49,919 bases of DNA. It comes from Corynebacterium sp. (GTDB lineage: Bacteria; Actinomycetota; Actinomycetes; Mycobacteriales; Mycobacteriaceae). The position numbers and the translations under genes are program-made. The notes below the pieces were generated by a model. It worked only from the letters and a program-made list of their open reading frames with translations. It was not told where the DNA came from and did not search any database. Numbering within the stretch: position 1 is the stretch's first letter; every line of letters starts with the position of its first letter. Where the stretch lies: positions 1-49,919 of the forward strand of contig NZ_JAUMTY010000012.1 of the NCBI RefSeq assembly GCF_030530965.1, read 5' to 3'. Below, one piece after another: positions 8,555 to 17,687 of the stretch.

Positions 8555-9664
8555 ATGAGTAGCGCACATTATCCGAACGTGTACCGAGCTGCAGATGACC
8601 GCTACGAACCCGAGGCACACTCCCCCATGCCCTACAACCGCTGCGGGGATAGCGGCCTGAAACTTCCCGCCATCACACTGGGATTGTGGCACAACTTTGG
8701 TGGGGATCGTCCCCTGGAAACGCAACGGGCAATCCTCCGCCGTGCGTTTGACCGCGGCATCACCCACTTCGATCTGGCCAACAACTACGGGCCGCCACCC
8801 GGATCCGCGGAATCCAATTTCGGCCGCATTTTTGCCCAGGACTTCCGCCCGTACCGCGAAGAAATGGTGATTAGCTCTAAGGCCGGCTGGTATATGAATA
8901 GCAGCCCGTACGGCTTCGGGGGCAGCAGAAAGTACCTGGTAGGAAGCCTGGATGCGTCATTGAAGCGGATGGGCCTGGACTATGTAGACATCTTCTACCA
9001 CCACCGCCCAGACCCCGACACACCCCTGGAAGAGACGATGAGCGCGCTCGACCACATCGCACGATCGGGACGCGCGCTCTACGTGGGCATCAGCTCATAC
9101 TCGCCCGAACTCACGCGGCAAGCACAGAGCATCGCCCGCGACCTGGGCACACCACTCACCATCATGCAGCCGAGTTACTCCATGTTTAACCGGTGGATCG
9201 AAGGCCCCGACGGCCCGACCGACCCATCCGTATCCCCGGCCGCGAAGACGTCGTTGCTGAAAACATGCGCGGAAAACGGCATGGGAGTTATCGCGTTCTC
9301 GGTCCTGGCCCAAGGCCTGCTGACCAGCAAATACCTCAACGGTATCCCGGAGAATTCACGCCTGGGCAACCACAAGATGAACTCCACATTCCTCAACGAC
9401 GACACCCTCGAGGGCATCCGCGCCCTCAACGCCATCGCCGAAGAACGTGGCCAATCGCTGGCGCAAATGGCGATCGCCTGGGCGCTTCGACGGCCAGAGG
9501 TAACGTCGGCACTGATCGGGGCAAGCTCGGTGGAGCAACTCGACGACAGCCTCGGCGCACTAGACAACCTGTCATTTACCGACGACGAGCTGCGCACGAT
9601 TGACCGCTACGCGGTGGACCGCAATATCAACCAGTGGCAAGTAGCGACGGACTCCCGTGACTAA
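8555..9664 (+). CDS. Aldo/keto reductase, L-glyceraldehyde 3-phosphate reductase type (YghZ/Gpr)
   Basis: A 369-residue aldo/keto reductase resembling E. coli YghZ. It starts MSSAHYPNVYRAADDRYE and has D73 and Y78 (FDLANNYGPPPGSAE), the lysine of VISSKAGWYM and the histidine of IFYHHRPDPDTPLEET, the catalytic tetrad of the fold. NADPH-dependent reduction of L-glyceraldehyde 3-phosphate, methylglyoxal or similar aldehydes is expected from the family. The length fits. It overlaps the ClC gene by 8 bases, so the two are translationally coupled. Confidence 0.93.
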   Translation: MSSAHYPNVYRAADDRYEPEAHSPMPYNRCGDSGLKLPAITLGLWHNFGGDRPLETQRAILRRAFDRGITHFDLANNYGPPPGSAESNFGRIFAQDFRPYREEMVISSKAGWYMNSSPYGFGGSRKYLVGSLDASLKRMGLDYVDIFYHHRPDPDTPLEETMSALDHIARSGRALYVGISSYSPELTRQAQSIARDLGTPLTIMQPSYSMFNRWIEGPDGPTDPSVSPAAKTSLLKTCAENGMGVIAFSVLAQGLLTSKYLNGIPENSRLGNHKMNSTFLNDDTLEGIRALNAIAEERGQSLAQMAIAWALRRPEVTSALIGASSVEQLDDSLGALDNLSFTDDELRTIDRYAVDRNINQWQVATDSRD

Positions 9665-11168
9665 CTCCGAGCACGACACTAAGGGCGGCGACGGGAACGG
9701 CGACGTGAGTGGCCGCGATACAAGTAACGACGCGGCCCCGGTGGCAAGTGGCCGCCCCCTCACCCGGCGCGAACGCATCATCAGGTGGGCGACCGGGTAT
9801 CACAGCCTCGAATGGTGGAACGAAGCCAAAGAACGCCCCTCGATGTCGATGGTTCCGCTGACCATTACGGCCGTGATGGTAGGGTTCGGCACCGGCATCA
9901 TTGCGTCGTATTTCCGCGTATGCCTCGAGCACGCAGAAGCGTGGCGGACCACGGTGTTTGGGTGGTCACAAGACCACGGGATCGTCGGCGTGATCGTCGC
10001 CATTGTTGCCCCTGCGGTTTTGGCCATGGTGGGGGCCGCGATGGTTCGCCACCTGGAACCGGTGGCGGAGGGGTCGGGCATTCCCCGCGTCGAGGCCATC
10101 GTGAAGGGCAACGCCAACCCCACTCACATGCGCTTGTTGCCCATCAAGTTTGTCGGCGGACTGATGTCTATCGGCGGCGGTTTGGCGCTGGGTCGTGAAG
10201 GCCCGTCGGTGCACCTGGGTGCGTCGGTGGCGACGATCCTGGGGCGGACGTACCGCAATAACCGCGCCGACCTGCGCTTACTGATCGCCGCCGGTGCGGC
10301 CGCCGGACTGACAACCGCGTTTTCCGCTCCCCTGGCCGGTGCTGTCTTCGTGCTCGAGGAGTTGGTCAAGCGCTTCGAGGCGAGAATGACGGTGGCGGTT
10401 CTTTCGGCGTCCGGGGCGGCGTATTCCATGGCGCATGTGATCGTCGGGGATGACCACGTGTTCCCGCTGCCCGAACCTGCCCCGCCGACGCTGGATAACG
10501 GCCCGTTTTTCCTGGTCGTGGGCCTGATCGCTGGGTTCGCTGGGCTGCTGTATAACCGCACGCTCATGCGGACCCTGGCGGTGGTCGACGCGTCGACGTT
10601 CCCTGTGGAACTCCGCGCGGGCATGATCGGCGCGGCTATCGGCGTCGTCGGTTATCTCGGTCCCAATCTGGTGGGTGGCGGAGATTCACTGACGATGGAT
10701 GCTCTCATGGGGCGCGGCACTGTCATGGTTCTCGTCGGCCTGCTGATCTTGCGTTTCATCATGGCGATCGGTTCGTATGTCGCGCTCACGCCGGGCGGTT
10801 TGTTCGCCCCCATGCTTGTGTTGGGCGCTGAGCTCGGGCTGATCGTTGGGCTTGTGTGCCACGCGCTGTTCCCGCAGGTCGCGCCGGATCCGTCGGCAAT
10901 GGCCATCGTCGGGATGGCGGCATTATTTGCCGCGAGTGTGGGCGCGCCGGTGACCGGGCTCGTTCTGACCACCGAGATGACCGGTGCCGTGGTGCTTCTT
11001 CCGCCGCTTTTGGGTGCGTGCGCAGCCGCGATGTTCATTGCCGTGGTGTTTAAGTGCCGTCCTATTTACGACGCTTTGGGTCTGCGGTCGGCACGGAACG
11101 TTGCGAAGAATGCTGCAGCCATTGAGGAGCGGACGCAACGGGCGATGAAAGCGGAACATGAGCAGTAG
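9657..11168 (+). CDS. ClC family chloride channel/antiporter
   Basis: A 503-residue polytopic membrane protein of the ClC family. The anion-site motifs are present in order: GSGIPRVE, GREGPSVHLGA with the gating glutamate, and GGLFAPMLVLGA; a tyrosine near the end (RPIYDALGL) fits the third pore position. The acidic pair in FVLEELVKRFEAR aligns with the proton-glutamate region of E. coli ClC-ec1, which suggests a 2Cl-/H+ exchanger rather than a channel. It starts with GTG, overlapping the aldo/keto reductase stop. The N-terminus (about 45 residues) is hydrophilic and low-complexity. No CBS domains are seen. Confidence 0.93.
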   Translation: MTNSEHDTKGGDGNGDVSGRDTSNDAAPVASGRPLTRRERIIRWATGYHSLEWWNEAKERPSMSMVPLTITAVMVGFGTGIIASYFRVCLEHAEAWRTTVFGWSQDHGIVGVIVAIVAPAVLAMVGAAMVRHLEPVAEGSGIPRVEAIVKGNANPTHMRLLPIKFVGGLMSIGGGLALGREGPSVHLGASVATILGRTYRNNRADLRLLIAAGAAAGLTTAFSAPLAGAVFVLEELVKRFEARMTVAVLSASGAAYSMAHVIVGDDHVFPLPEPAPPTLDNGPFFLVVGLIAGFAGLLYNRTLMRTLAVVDASTFPVELRAGMIGAAIGVVGYLGPNLVGGGDSLTMDALMGRGTVMVLVGLLILRFIMAIGSYVALTPGGLFAPMLVLGAELGLIVGLVCHALFPQVAPDPSAMAIVGMAALFAASVGAPVTGLVLTTEMTGAVVLLPPLLGACAAAMFIAVVFKCRPIYDALGLRSARNVAKNAAAIEERTQRAMKAEHEQ

Positions 11169-11285
11169 GAAGTGAGTGGCCACCACCGAAAGATAGGTTT
11201 CGCAAAGTTTTTACTTTGTTTCCTATCGACGTTGATGTGCTGGGACTATCGTTCTCAAAAAGCTCAATTTTCAGGAGGAGGCCCC

Positions 11286-12647
11286 ATGCCCCGCACTGCT
11301 CCCCACACGTCTCAACCCGATCGGTTTTCTCGCGCGCACACGACGAGGCGTCAGCGCTCCGTTCTTGCAAGCCTAAGCCTCAGTGCTTCTCTAGGAATCG
11401 CGTCGACACTCGCTATTCCCACTGGGATCGCGTATGCCGGTGACGCCCAAGGCACCGTGAACCAGCCCACCGAATCCATACCCGGAAGCAATGATCCGCA
11501 CCTGATGGATACTGCGCCCGGTGACACGACCGAGCCAGGCACACTCACGAAAGTCGAGCCACTGAATCCGGCTATTGCTGTGCCCCATGCGGGAGCGTCG
11601 TATCGAATCACGTACTGGACGGTGAATTCCCAAGGTCAGCCAGCGCTCTCTACCGCAGCCGTTTACCTTCCTAAAGGCAAGGCGCCTGAAGGCGGATGGC
11701 CGGTTATGGCCTGGGCACATGGCACAGTCGGCCTCAACGACGTGTGCGCCTACTCTACGAACGGTCCAGCCGCATGGGAGAGAGATTGGGATTATCTGAA
11801 TTCGTGGATGGACCAGGGCTACGCAATTGTTGCGAGCGACTATGTCGGCCTCGGAACGCCCGGCAACCATCCTTATTTGGACGGCAAAGTAGAAGCCCAC
11901 AGTGTTGTTGACGCGATTAAGGCGTCCACAACACACTTCGAGGAGTTAGCCAAAAAGTGGTTCGTCGCCGGACAGTCACAAGGCGGCGGCGCTGCAATGT
12001 TTACAGCACGATATGCAGAAGAATACGGCGGCAACAGCGGCGGATTGTCCTACCGCGGTGCCGTCGCCACCGGGGTTCCTGCCTACATTGAAGACTTACT
12101 ACCAGTGGTGTTCCGTCCGGGCGTGGTCCCACCAGGAAAATTGGGTGAACAAAACGTGCTGCCGACCCTGACCACCTATCTTCTTTACATTGTTTCCGGG
12201 CTTCGTACCGCACACCCGGAGTGGGACGTCAATTCCTATCTCACCGATTACGGGAAGAAATGGGTTGACTATGCCGAGGGGCCAATATGCGACACCCTGT
12301 CGACCCCATCGCATCCTGCCCCTGAAGGAATTACGGATGTCGTTAAAAAGGAAAACATCCGCATTGAAAAGGTGTTTTCCAAGCCTTTAGACACCATCCC
12401 AGGATTCAAACAGGCCCTCAAGGATTACATGGGAATACCCGAGTCGGGATATAACCAACCTGTTTTTATCGGCCAAGGAGGATTGGACACCGACATATTT
12501 ATGCCCGGAGCTGTAACCCTTGCGGAGAAGATGAAGGCTAGTGGCCAGCCAGTCACGTTCAAGTTCTATCCCGATAAAGATCACAGCGGAACGGTGAACA
12601 GGTCTAAAGAGGACAGCATCCCGTTCGTTAAGAATGTGATGAGTTAG
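11286..12647 (+). CDS. Secreted lipase (secretory lipase family, alpha/beta hydrolase)
   Basis: A 453-residue exported hydrolase. A long signal peptide ends near residue 55 (IPTGIAYAGD). The nucleophile elbow is GQSQG with S231, and the charge-relay candidates are D401 (GGLDTD) and H433 (DKDHSG), the layout of the PF03583-type secretory lipases common in corynebacteria and mycobacteria. The start at 11286 has AGGAGGAGG 6-7 bases upstream. It would release fatty acids from host or environmental lipids, which suits a lipid-requiring skin corynebacterium, though that lifestyle is my inference. Base composition around the gene is somewhat less GC-rich than its neighbours. Confidence 0.9.
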   Translation: MPRTAPHTSQPDRFSRAHTTRRQRSVLASLSLSASLGIASTLAIPTGIAYAGDAQGTVNQPTESIPGSNDPHLMDTAPGDTTEPGTLTKVEPLNPAIAVPHAGASYRITYWTVNSQGQPALSTAAVYLPKGKAPEGGWPVMAWAHGTVGLNDVCAYSTNGPAAWERDWDYLNSWMDQGYAIVASDYVGLGTPGNHPYLDGKVEAHSVVDAIKASTTHFEELAKKWFVAGQSQGGGAAMFTARYAEEYGGNSGGLSYRGAVATGVPAYIEDLLPVVFRPGVVPPGKLGEQNVLPTLTTYLLYIVSGLRTAHPEWDVNSYLTDYGKKWVDYAEGPICDTLSTPSHPAPEGITDVVKKENIRIEKVFSKPLDTIPGFKQALKDYMGIPESGYNQPVFIGQGGLDTDIFMPGAVTLAEKMKASGQPVTFKFYPDKDHSGTVNRSKEDSIPFVKNVMS

Positions 12648-12665
12648 TTACTCAATGGCGACACT

Positions 12666-13679
12666 TTAGGATGCCGCGCCATGATGTAAGCGCTCGTGCC
12701 CGCTGTGGTCTTTCGCTTCCAACTGGAATGTGGTGTGCTTGATGGCCACCGGGAAGTGCTGGGCCGTGCAATCCTCCAGGGTGTGAAGAATCCGGTGGTG
12801 CTCGGCCGCGGAAAGGCCACTATCCACCGCCACGTGCGCGGTTAACGCCACCACACCCGTGCTGATGGTGTTGATGTGAAGGTCGTGGCAATCCTTCACG
12901 CCATCAACGCCGCAAATATGTTCGCGCACGTCATCGAGGTCGATTTCGTCGGGAGTGGCCTCCATCAGGATTCGGATCGCTGTGCGGAGAAGCGTGAACG
13001 CCCGCGGCACCATCAGCGCAACGATAAACAGGGACGCGATCGAGTCCGCGCGCACCCACCCCGTCGCTAATCCGATAATCGCGGCAAGAATGACAGCCAG
13101 CGAACCCAACGCGTCGTTAACCACCTCAAGAAATGCGGCGCGCATATTGAGCGAACTTTCGCGTCCACCTGCCAAAATAATAATCGACGCGGCGTTGGCG
13201 ACCAGGCCGATCGTTCCGATGATGAGCATGGGCACGGGCTCCACGTCGGGCTGGTTAATGAGGTGGGATATGCCCTCTACCGCGACGATGCCGCAGATAA
13301 TAATTAGCATTCCTGCCTGCAGTGCGGCGGCAAGCACCTCCGCCCGCGACCATCCCCACGTGAAGCGGTTGTTGCGTGGCCGCTGTGACAAATGCACGGC
13401 AATTAGGGCGATGACCAGGCCCGACGAGTCCACCAACATGTGGCCGGCATCTGCAGCGAGGGCCAGCGACCCGGAGATCCACGCACCAATAAGCTCTGCG
13501 ATCAGGATGGTTGCGGTGACCGCGAGGGCAGCAATCAGACGGCCCCGCGACGAGGCCCCATGATCGTGAGAGTGGCCATGAGAGTGGCCGTGCCCATGCC
13601 TGTGGCCCGCCCCATGCACATCATGTTCGTGTTCGTGCGCCTCCACATGGTCGTGTGCGTGGGGCATGTTGTGAGCCAT
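12666..13679 (-). CDS. Cation diffusion facilitator metal exporter (CzcD/ZitB type)
   Basis: A 337-residue CDF transporter. The N-terminus has about 20 histidines in the first 45 residues (HGHGHSHGHSHDHG), a cytosolic metal-loading segment. Six membrane segments follow. Metal site residues are visible as DAGHMLVD (H-x3-D) in TM2 and EVVNDALGS (E-x3-D) in TM5, where many Zn transporters have H-x3-D. The soluble C-terminal domain carries conserved histidines (DCHDLHINTIS, VALTAHVAVD). The likely substrate is Zn2+ or Cd2+/Co2+. The start at 13679 has GGAGA 7 bases upstream; a frame extending to 13727 does not. Confidence 0.92.
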   Translation of the reverse strand: MAHNMPHAHDHVEAHEHEHDVHGAGHRHGHGHSHGHSHDHGASSRGRLIAALAVTATILIAELIGAWISGSLALAADAGHMLVDSSGLVIALIAVHLSQRPRNNRFTWGWSRAEVLAAALQAGMLIIICGIVAVEGISHLINQPDVEPVPMLIIGTIGLVANAASIIILAGGRESSLNMRAAFLEVVNDALGSLAVILAAIIGLATGWVRADSIASLFIVALMVPRAFTLLRTAIRILMEATPDEIDLDDVREHICGVDGVKDCHDLHINTISTGVVALTAHVAVDSGLSAAEHHRILHTLEDCTAQHFPVAIKHTTFQLEAKDHSGHERLHHGAAS

Positions 13680-14112
13680 GATCGTCTCCAAAGAAGTATT
13701 CGGGCACCAGAAGAGGTATTCAAGCAATAGTGAGCGTTATGACATGGCAGCCGTCATCGGCCATAGCGCTCGCCACCGTTACGCTCTCCGTCGCGGCCGT
13801 ACCCGCCGCGCGAGTTTGTTTTCAATAGTGCCGTCGTCGTTTTCAATAATTCTGACCCTAACACCCAGTCACCCGATACGACAAGGCTTTTTCCTAAAAT
13901 AATCTCAGCTCACACCCCCGCATCATCACCACAACGACATCACCATGTTTTCATTAAGCAACCGCAACCACCCGCTCACACACCAACCCACCCGGACATT
14001 CCCCACTACAAGGCCAATTCCGGCAGCGTGGAATTCTGACCTGCAACTGATACCCTGGGAAACTGTTTATTGTCTGTTTATGTCCACTTAAACCCACAGG
14101 TGTTGATGCTTC
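13680..14112. other. Gene-free region between the CDF exporter and the Mrp operon
   Basis: About 430 bases between divergent transcription units, so both promoters must be here. The stretch 13800-14080 is AT-richer and C-rich with no coding frame I believe. No zinc-responsive operator is evident. Confidence 0.5.
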
Positions 14113-17112
14113 GTGGAGCTTGTCGCGATCCCCTTGTTCGTGGTGCTCGCCCTCATCCTGGTTCCCCTGTTTGTTCGGTTACTTGATCGCAACGCAGGGT
14201 GGCCCCTAGCCCTTATTTTCATCGCGTCCGCCATCCCGCTCCTTCGGAAGTTGCCCGACATCATCGACGGCAATCCCTGGACCTGGAAGGTCACATGGAT
14301 TAAGGACTTCCTACCCAACGGCGCCGATGTGATCTTCTCACTCCGCGCCGACGCCCTATCCACCTTCTTCGCCCTGCTCGCGTTGGGCATCGGTGCAGCC
14401 GTGTTCATCTACTCGACGCGGTATTTACACGGTGGCCGCGGGTCCATGAGCTTCTACCTGCTCATGACAGCCTTCATGGCCGCCGTCGTCACTCTTGTTC
14501 TTGCTGACGACGTCATCCTGATGTTCATCTCGTGGGAGCTCGTGTCACTGGCGTCGTTCTTCCTGATCGCGCGGTCTGGCCCCGGCGGCGAGCTGGGATC
14601 GATGCGCACGATCATTCTGACGTTCTTCGGTGGGCTCACGCTGCTGACCAGTTTGGGTATTAGCGCTGGTGTGACGGGTACGACCAGCCTGTCGGGGATT
14701 ATTCATTCGCCAGAATGGGCTCATCACCCCGCGTTGCTGTCTGTCATCGCCGTGTTGATTGCGACGTCGGCGTGCACGAAGTCGGCGCAGTTCCCCTTCC
14801 ACTTCTGGCTCCCCGAGGCGATGGCGGCGGATACGCCGGTGTCGGCCTTCCTCCACGCGGCAGCCGTCGTGAAGGCCGGCATTTACCTGCTCTTGCGTTT
14901 TTCCGCGCTCTTCCATGACGACGCGTGGTGGCGCGGTGTGCTCATTATCGTCGGCATGTTCACCGCGATTATGGCGGCGCTGTTTGCCCTGCAGAAGAAC
15001 GATCTGAAGAAGCTGACCGCATACTCGACGGTGTCTCAGCTGGGCTGGATTGTGTGCACCATTGGTATTGGTACTCCGCTGGCCATGGCCGCCGCGGTGG
15101 TGCACACGCTGGCGCACGCGTTGTTCAAGTCCAGCCTGTTCATGCTGATCGGTGTGGTGGACCACCAAACCGGGACGCGCGATATTCGCCGGCTGGGGCC
15201 AATTTGGCGAGTCATGCCGTGGACATTCAGCATGGCGCTTATCGCCGCGACGTCGATGGCCGCGGTCCCGCCGCTGTTCGGCTTCATCTCCAAAGAGGGC
15301 ATGTTGGACGCCATGATGGAAGGTGAGCTGGCCACCCCGGCCATCGCCTTCCTGCTCATCTGCGCTGCTGTGGGCGCGATCCTGACCTTCGCCTACTCCT
15401 ACCGCTACATTTTCGGCGGGTTCGTCGACGGAACACGCGACGTCAGCGACGTCCGCGAAGCACCGCTGTCCTTGTGGCTCCCCGCGGCGATCCCCGGTTT
15501 CCTGTCCCTCCCGCTGGGTTTTGTCCCCGGCTTCATGGATTCCTTCGTGGACGCCGCAGCGGATTCCGCGCTGAGCACGCACCACGCGACGCACACTCAC
15601 CTCGCTTTGTTCCACGGCATCAACGTGCCGCTGATGATCAGCGTCGTGGTGATCGTCGTCGGTGTCACTTGTGTCGTGTTCCGTAAAGCTATTGCGCGGG
15701 TTCTCGTCGGCAAGGAACTGTCCCCCTTTACTGGAGCGCACGTGCTCCAAGGGGTCATCACCGGTGGTTCCCGCTGGGGCAAGCTGGGTGGTTCTATGGC
15801 GGACTCCGTTTCGCCGACGCGCCACCTGGCCCTCCCGTTCTTGGCGGTCATTACTCTCGCTGGTTCCGTGACTATCGGGGCGCTGTTTAACGGTGGTGCC
15901 ATCGATGGCGTCGATATGGGCTCCCGGGTGGGCGGAATTGACCGCCCGCTGGATTACGTTGCCCTGGTCACGGTCATTATTGGTGTGGCCATCGCGGTCA
16001 TGGCCCGTCGTCGCCTGTCGGCTGTGATTGCGGTCAGTGCTGCCGGTGTCGGTGTTACCCTGCAGATTCTGACCCTGGGCAGCCCCGATGTGGCGCTCAC
16101 CCAGATTTTGGTGGAGCTGCTCACGACCGTGGTCCTCATGCTGGTCATCCGGCTGCAACCGCGTGATTTCACGGAACGGTCCGCACGTCGTGATCGCTGG
16201 GCTGGAACGATCGCGGTTCTTATGGGATTGACGACGACGGTCGGCGTGATCGCGCTGGTCGGCTACCACGGAAAACCGTTGATTTCGCAGTGGTACCTCA
16301 CCAATGGGCCCACGATTTCGCACGGTAATAACGTCGTGAATACCATCCTGGTGGAGTTCCGTGCTTTCGATACCATGGGCGAGCTTTCCGTGCTCGGTAT
16401 GTGCGGTGTGGCGATCGCCGCGGTGGTGCTCTCCGTGCCACGTGTGCGCGATGACATCCGCGGATCCTTGGCCGCCATCCCGCGCCCGGAGCTGAACTCG
16501 TTACCGATGAGGTGGATGGCGAAGCTACTTATCCCCGTCCTGATCCTGATCAGCGCGGCCGTGTTCTGGCGCGGCCACAACCACCCCGGCGGTGGGTTCA
16601 TCGCAGCCCTGATCGGCGGCGGTGCGCTCATGTTCTACTACCTGTCGCGTCCGGCGGATAAAGCGCCGACGAACAACCGGCTCCCCTACATCCTGGTGGG
16701 GTCGGGTATTTCCTTGGCAGTCCTGGCAGGTCTGGCCGGTTACCTCGGCCACGCCTCCGGCGAGGAAGGCGGGCACGGTTCCCGCGGTTCCTTCCTCCAG
16801 CCGCTCAATGCGCACGTTGGTGGCGAGCTCTTGACGACGGCGCAAATTTTCGACGCCGGCGTTTACCTGGCCGTTCTCGGTTTGGTGGCCATTGCGCTCC
16901 TGCAGTTGGGCGGGTCCATCCGCCCCGGCGCGGAAGCACCGTTAGGGCCTGTGCGTGCGCATGGCGGTTTCTCCCCCGTCGGCTCTAATGAGCCTGATTA
17001 CGCGCCGTCGACCGCGGGTACCGACCGCGACACCGTGTCTGAATCGACATCCGATAGTGGCGGCGATACATCCGGCCGGAAACCCGTCGACACCGTGGAG
17101 GTGGAAGAATGA
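14113..17112 (+). CDS. mrpA: Mrp Na+/H+ antiporter subunit A, with fused MrpB domain
   Basis: A 999-residue membrane protein. Residues 1-500 are the NuoL-like antiporter module, with E142 in SWELVS and K254 in HAAAVVKAGIY at the proton-path positions. After a central linker and a DUF4040-like hydrophobic region, residues about 780-945 are MrpB-like (HNHPGGGFIAALIGGGA). The A-B fusion is normal for Actinobacteria. The C-terminal 50 residues are a hydrophilic tail. It starts with GTG at 14113 (weak AGGTG upstream) and is the first gene of a six-gene operon ACDEFG that exports Na+ (or K+) in exchange for H+. Confidence 0.95.
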   Translation: MELVAIPLFVVLALILVPLFVRLLDRNAGWPLALIFIASAIPLLRKLPDIIDGNPWTWKVTWIKDFLPNGADVIFSLRADALSTFFALLALGIGAAVFIYSTRYLHGGRGSMSFYLLMTAFMAAVVTLVLADDVILMFISWELVSLASFFLIARSGPGGELGSMRTIILTFFGGLTLLTSLGISAGVTGTTSLSGIIHSPEWAHHPALLSVIAVLIATSACTKSAQFPFHFWLPEAMAADTPVSAFLHAAAVVKAGIYLLLRFSALFHDDAWWRGVLIIVGMFTAIMAALFALQKNDLKKLTAYSTVSQLGWIVCTIGIGTPLAMAAAVVHTLAHALFKSSLFMLIGVVDHQTGTRDIRRLGPIWRVMPWTFSMALIAATSMAAVPPLFGFISKEGMLDAMMEGELATPAIAFLLICAAVGAILTFAYSYRYIFGGFVDGTRDVSDVREAPLSLWLPAAIPGFLSLPLGFVPGFMDSFVDAAADSALSTHHATHTHLALFHGINVPLMISVVVIVVGVTCVVFRKAIARVLVGKELSPFTGAHVLQGVITGGSRWGKLGGSMADSVSPTRHLALPFLAVITLAGSVTIGALFNGGAIDGVDMGSRVGGIDRPLDYVALVTVIIGVAIAVMARRRLSAVIAVSAAGVGVTLQILTLGSPDVALTQILVELLTTVVLMLVIRLQPRDFTERSARRDRWAGTIAVLMGLTTTVGVIALVGYHGKPLISQWYLTNGPTISHGNNVVNTILVEFRAFDTMGELSVLGMCGVAIAAVVLSVPRVRDDIRGSLAAIPRPELNSLPMRWMAKLLIPVLILISAAVFWRGHNHPGGGFIAALIGGGALMFYYLSRPADKAPTNNRLPYILVGSGISLAVLAGLAGYLGHASGEEGGHGSRGSFLQPLNAHVGGELLTTAQIFDAGVYLAVLGLVAIALLQLGGSIRPGAEAPLGPVRAHGGFSPVGSNEPDYAPSTAGTDRDTVSESTSDSGGDTSGRKPVDTVEVEE

Positions 17113-17687
17113 TTATCGCAATAACGATTGGTGTGCTGACCGCCGGCGGTGTGTTCCTGGTTCTGCAACGAGGAATGGTCCGGTTGATCCTCGGGATGAC
17201 GCTCATTGGACACGCCACCAACTTGACTCTCCTGGCTGCCGGCATTGGAGCGTGGCGGTCGGAGCCCATTATGAGTGGCACGAACCCGCAGGACGCGGCC
17301 GATCCCCTGCCGCAGGCTTTCGTGCTGACGGCGATTGTTATTTCGATGGCCACCACCGCGTTCATGCTGGCCTTGGCCGCGTTGGGCCGCTCCGATGACA
17401 CGTTGAGCGACCCGGTCAAGGAGTTCCCCGATTTGTTCGCAGCGTTCAAGGACTCGGTGTGGAGCACCGAGGAAAAGTCGGTGCCCGCTAAGAAGAAGGT
17501 GGCACAGGACCAGGAGAAGGATTCGCAGGAGGAGCACGATGCTCCTACCGACGACGCCTACGTTTTGCCTGATCACGTCACCCATGAGGTGACAGCGCTG
17601 CAGACGATGGGCCGCAGCGCGCGTCGGATTTCCACGGACTCGAACCAGTACCAGCGACGCCAACAACGCGAGGAGGGCATCGAATAG
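17109..17687 (+). CDS. mrpC: Mrp antiporter subunit C
   Basis: A 192-residue NuoK-like subunit. The first 110 residues have three membrane segments with the LILGMTLIGHATNLTLL and PLPQAFVLTAIVISMATTAF signatures of MrpC. Residues 115-192 are a charged cytoplasmic extension (KKKVAQDQEKDSQEEHD and RRISTDSNQYQRRQQREE) that short MrpC proteins lack. It overlaps mrpA by 4 bases (ATGA). Confidence 0.93.
   Translation: MIIAITIGVLTAGGVFLVLQRGMVRLILGMTLIGHATNLTLLAAGIGAWRSEPIMSGTNPQDAADPLPQAFVLTAIVISMATTAFMLALAALGRSDDTLSDPVKEFPDLFAAFKDSVWSTEEKSVPAKKKVAQDQEKDSQEEHDAPTDDAYVLPDHVTHEVTALQTMGRSARRISTDSNQYQRRQQREEGIE

Noticed and set aside
14545..16323. A 592-codon open frame on the minus strand inside mrpA
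   Set aside because: It is very rich in Arg, His, Gln and Asp, as expected from the antisense of a GC-rich membrane protein gene, and mrpA is certain.
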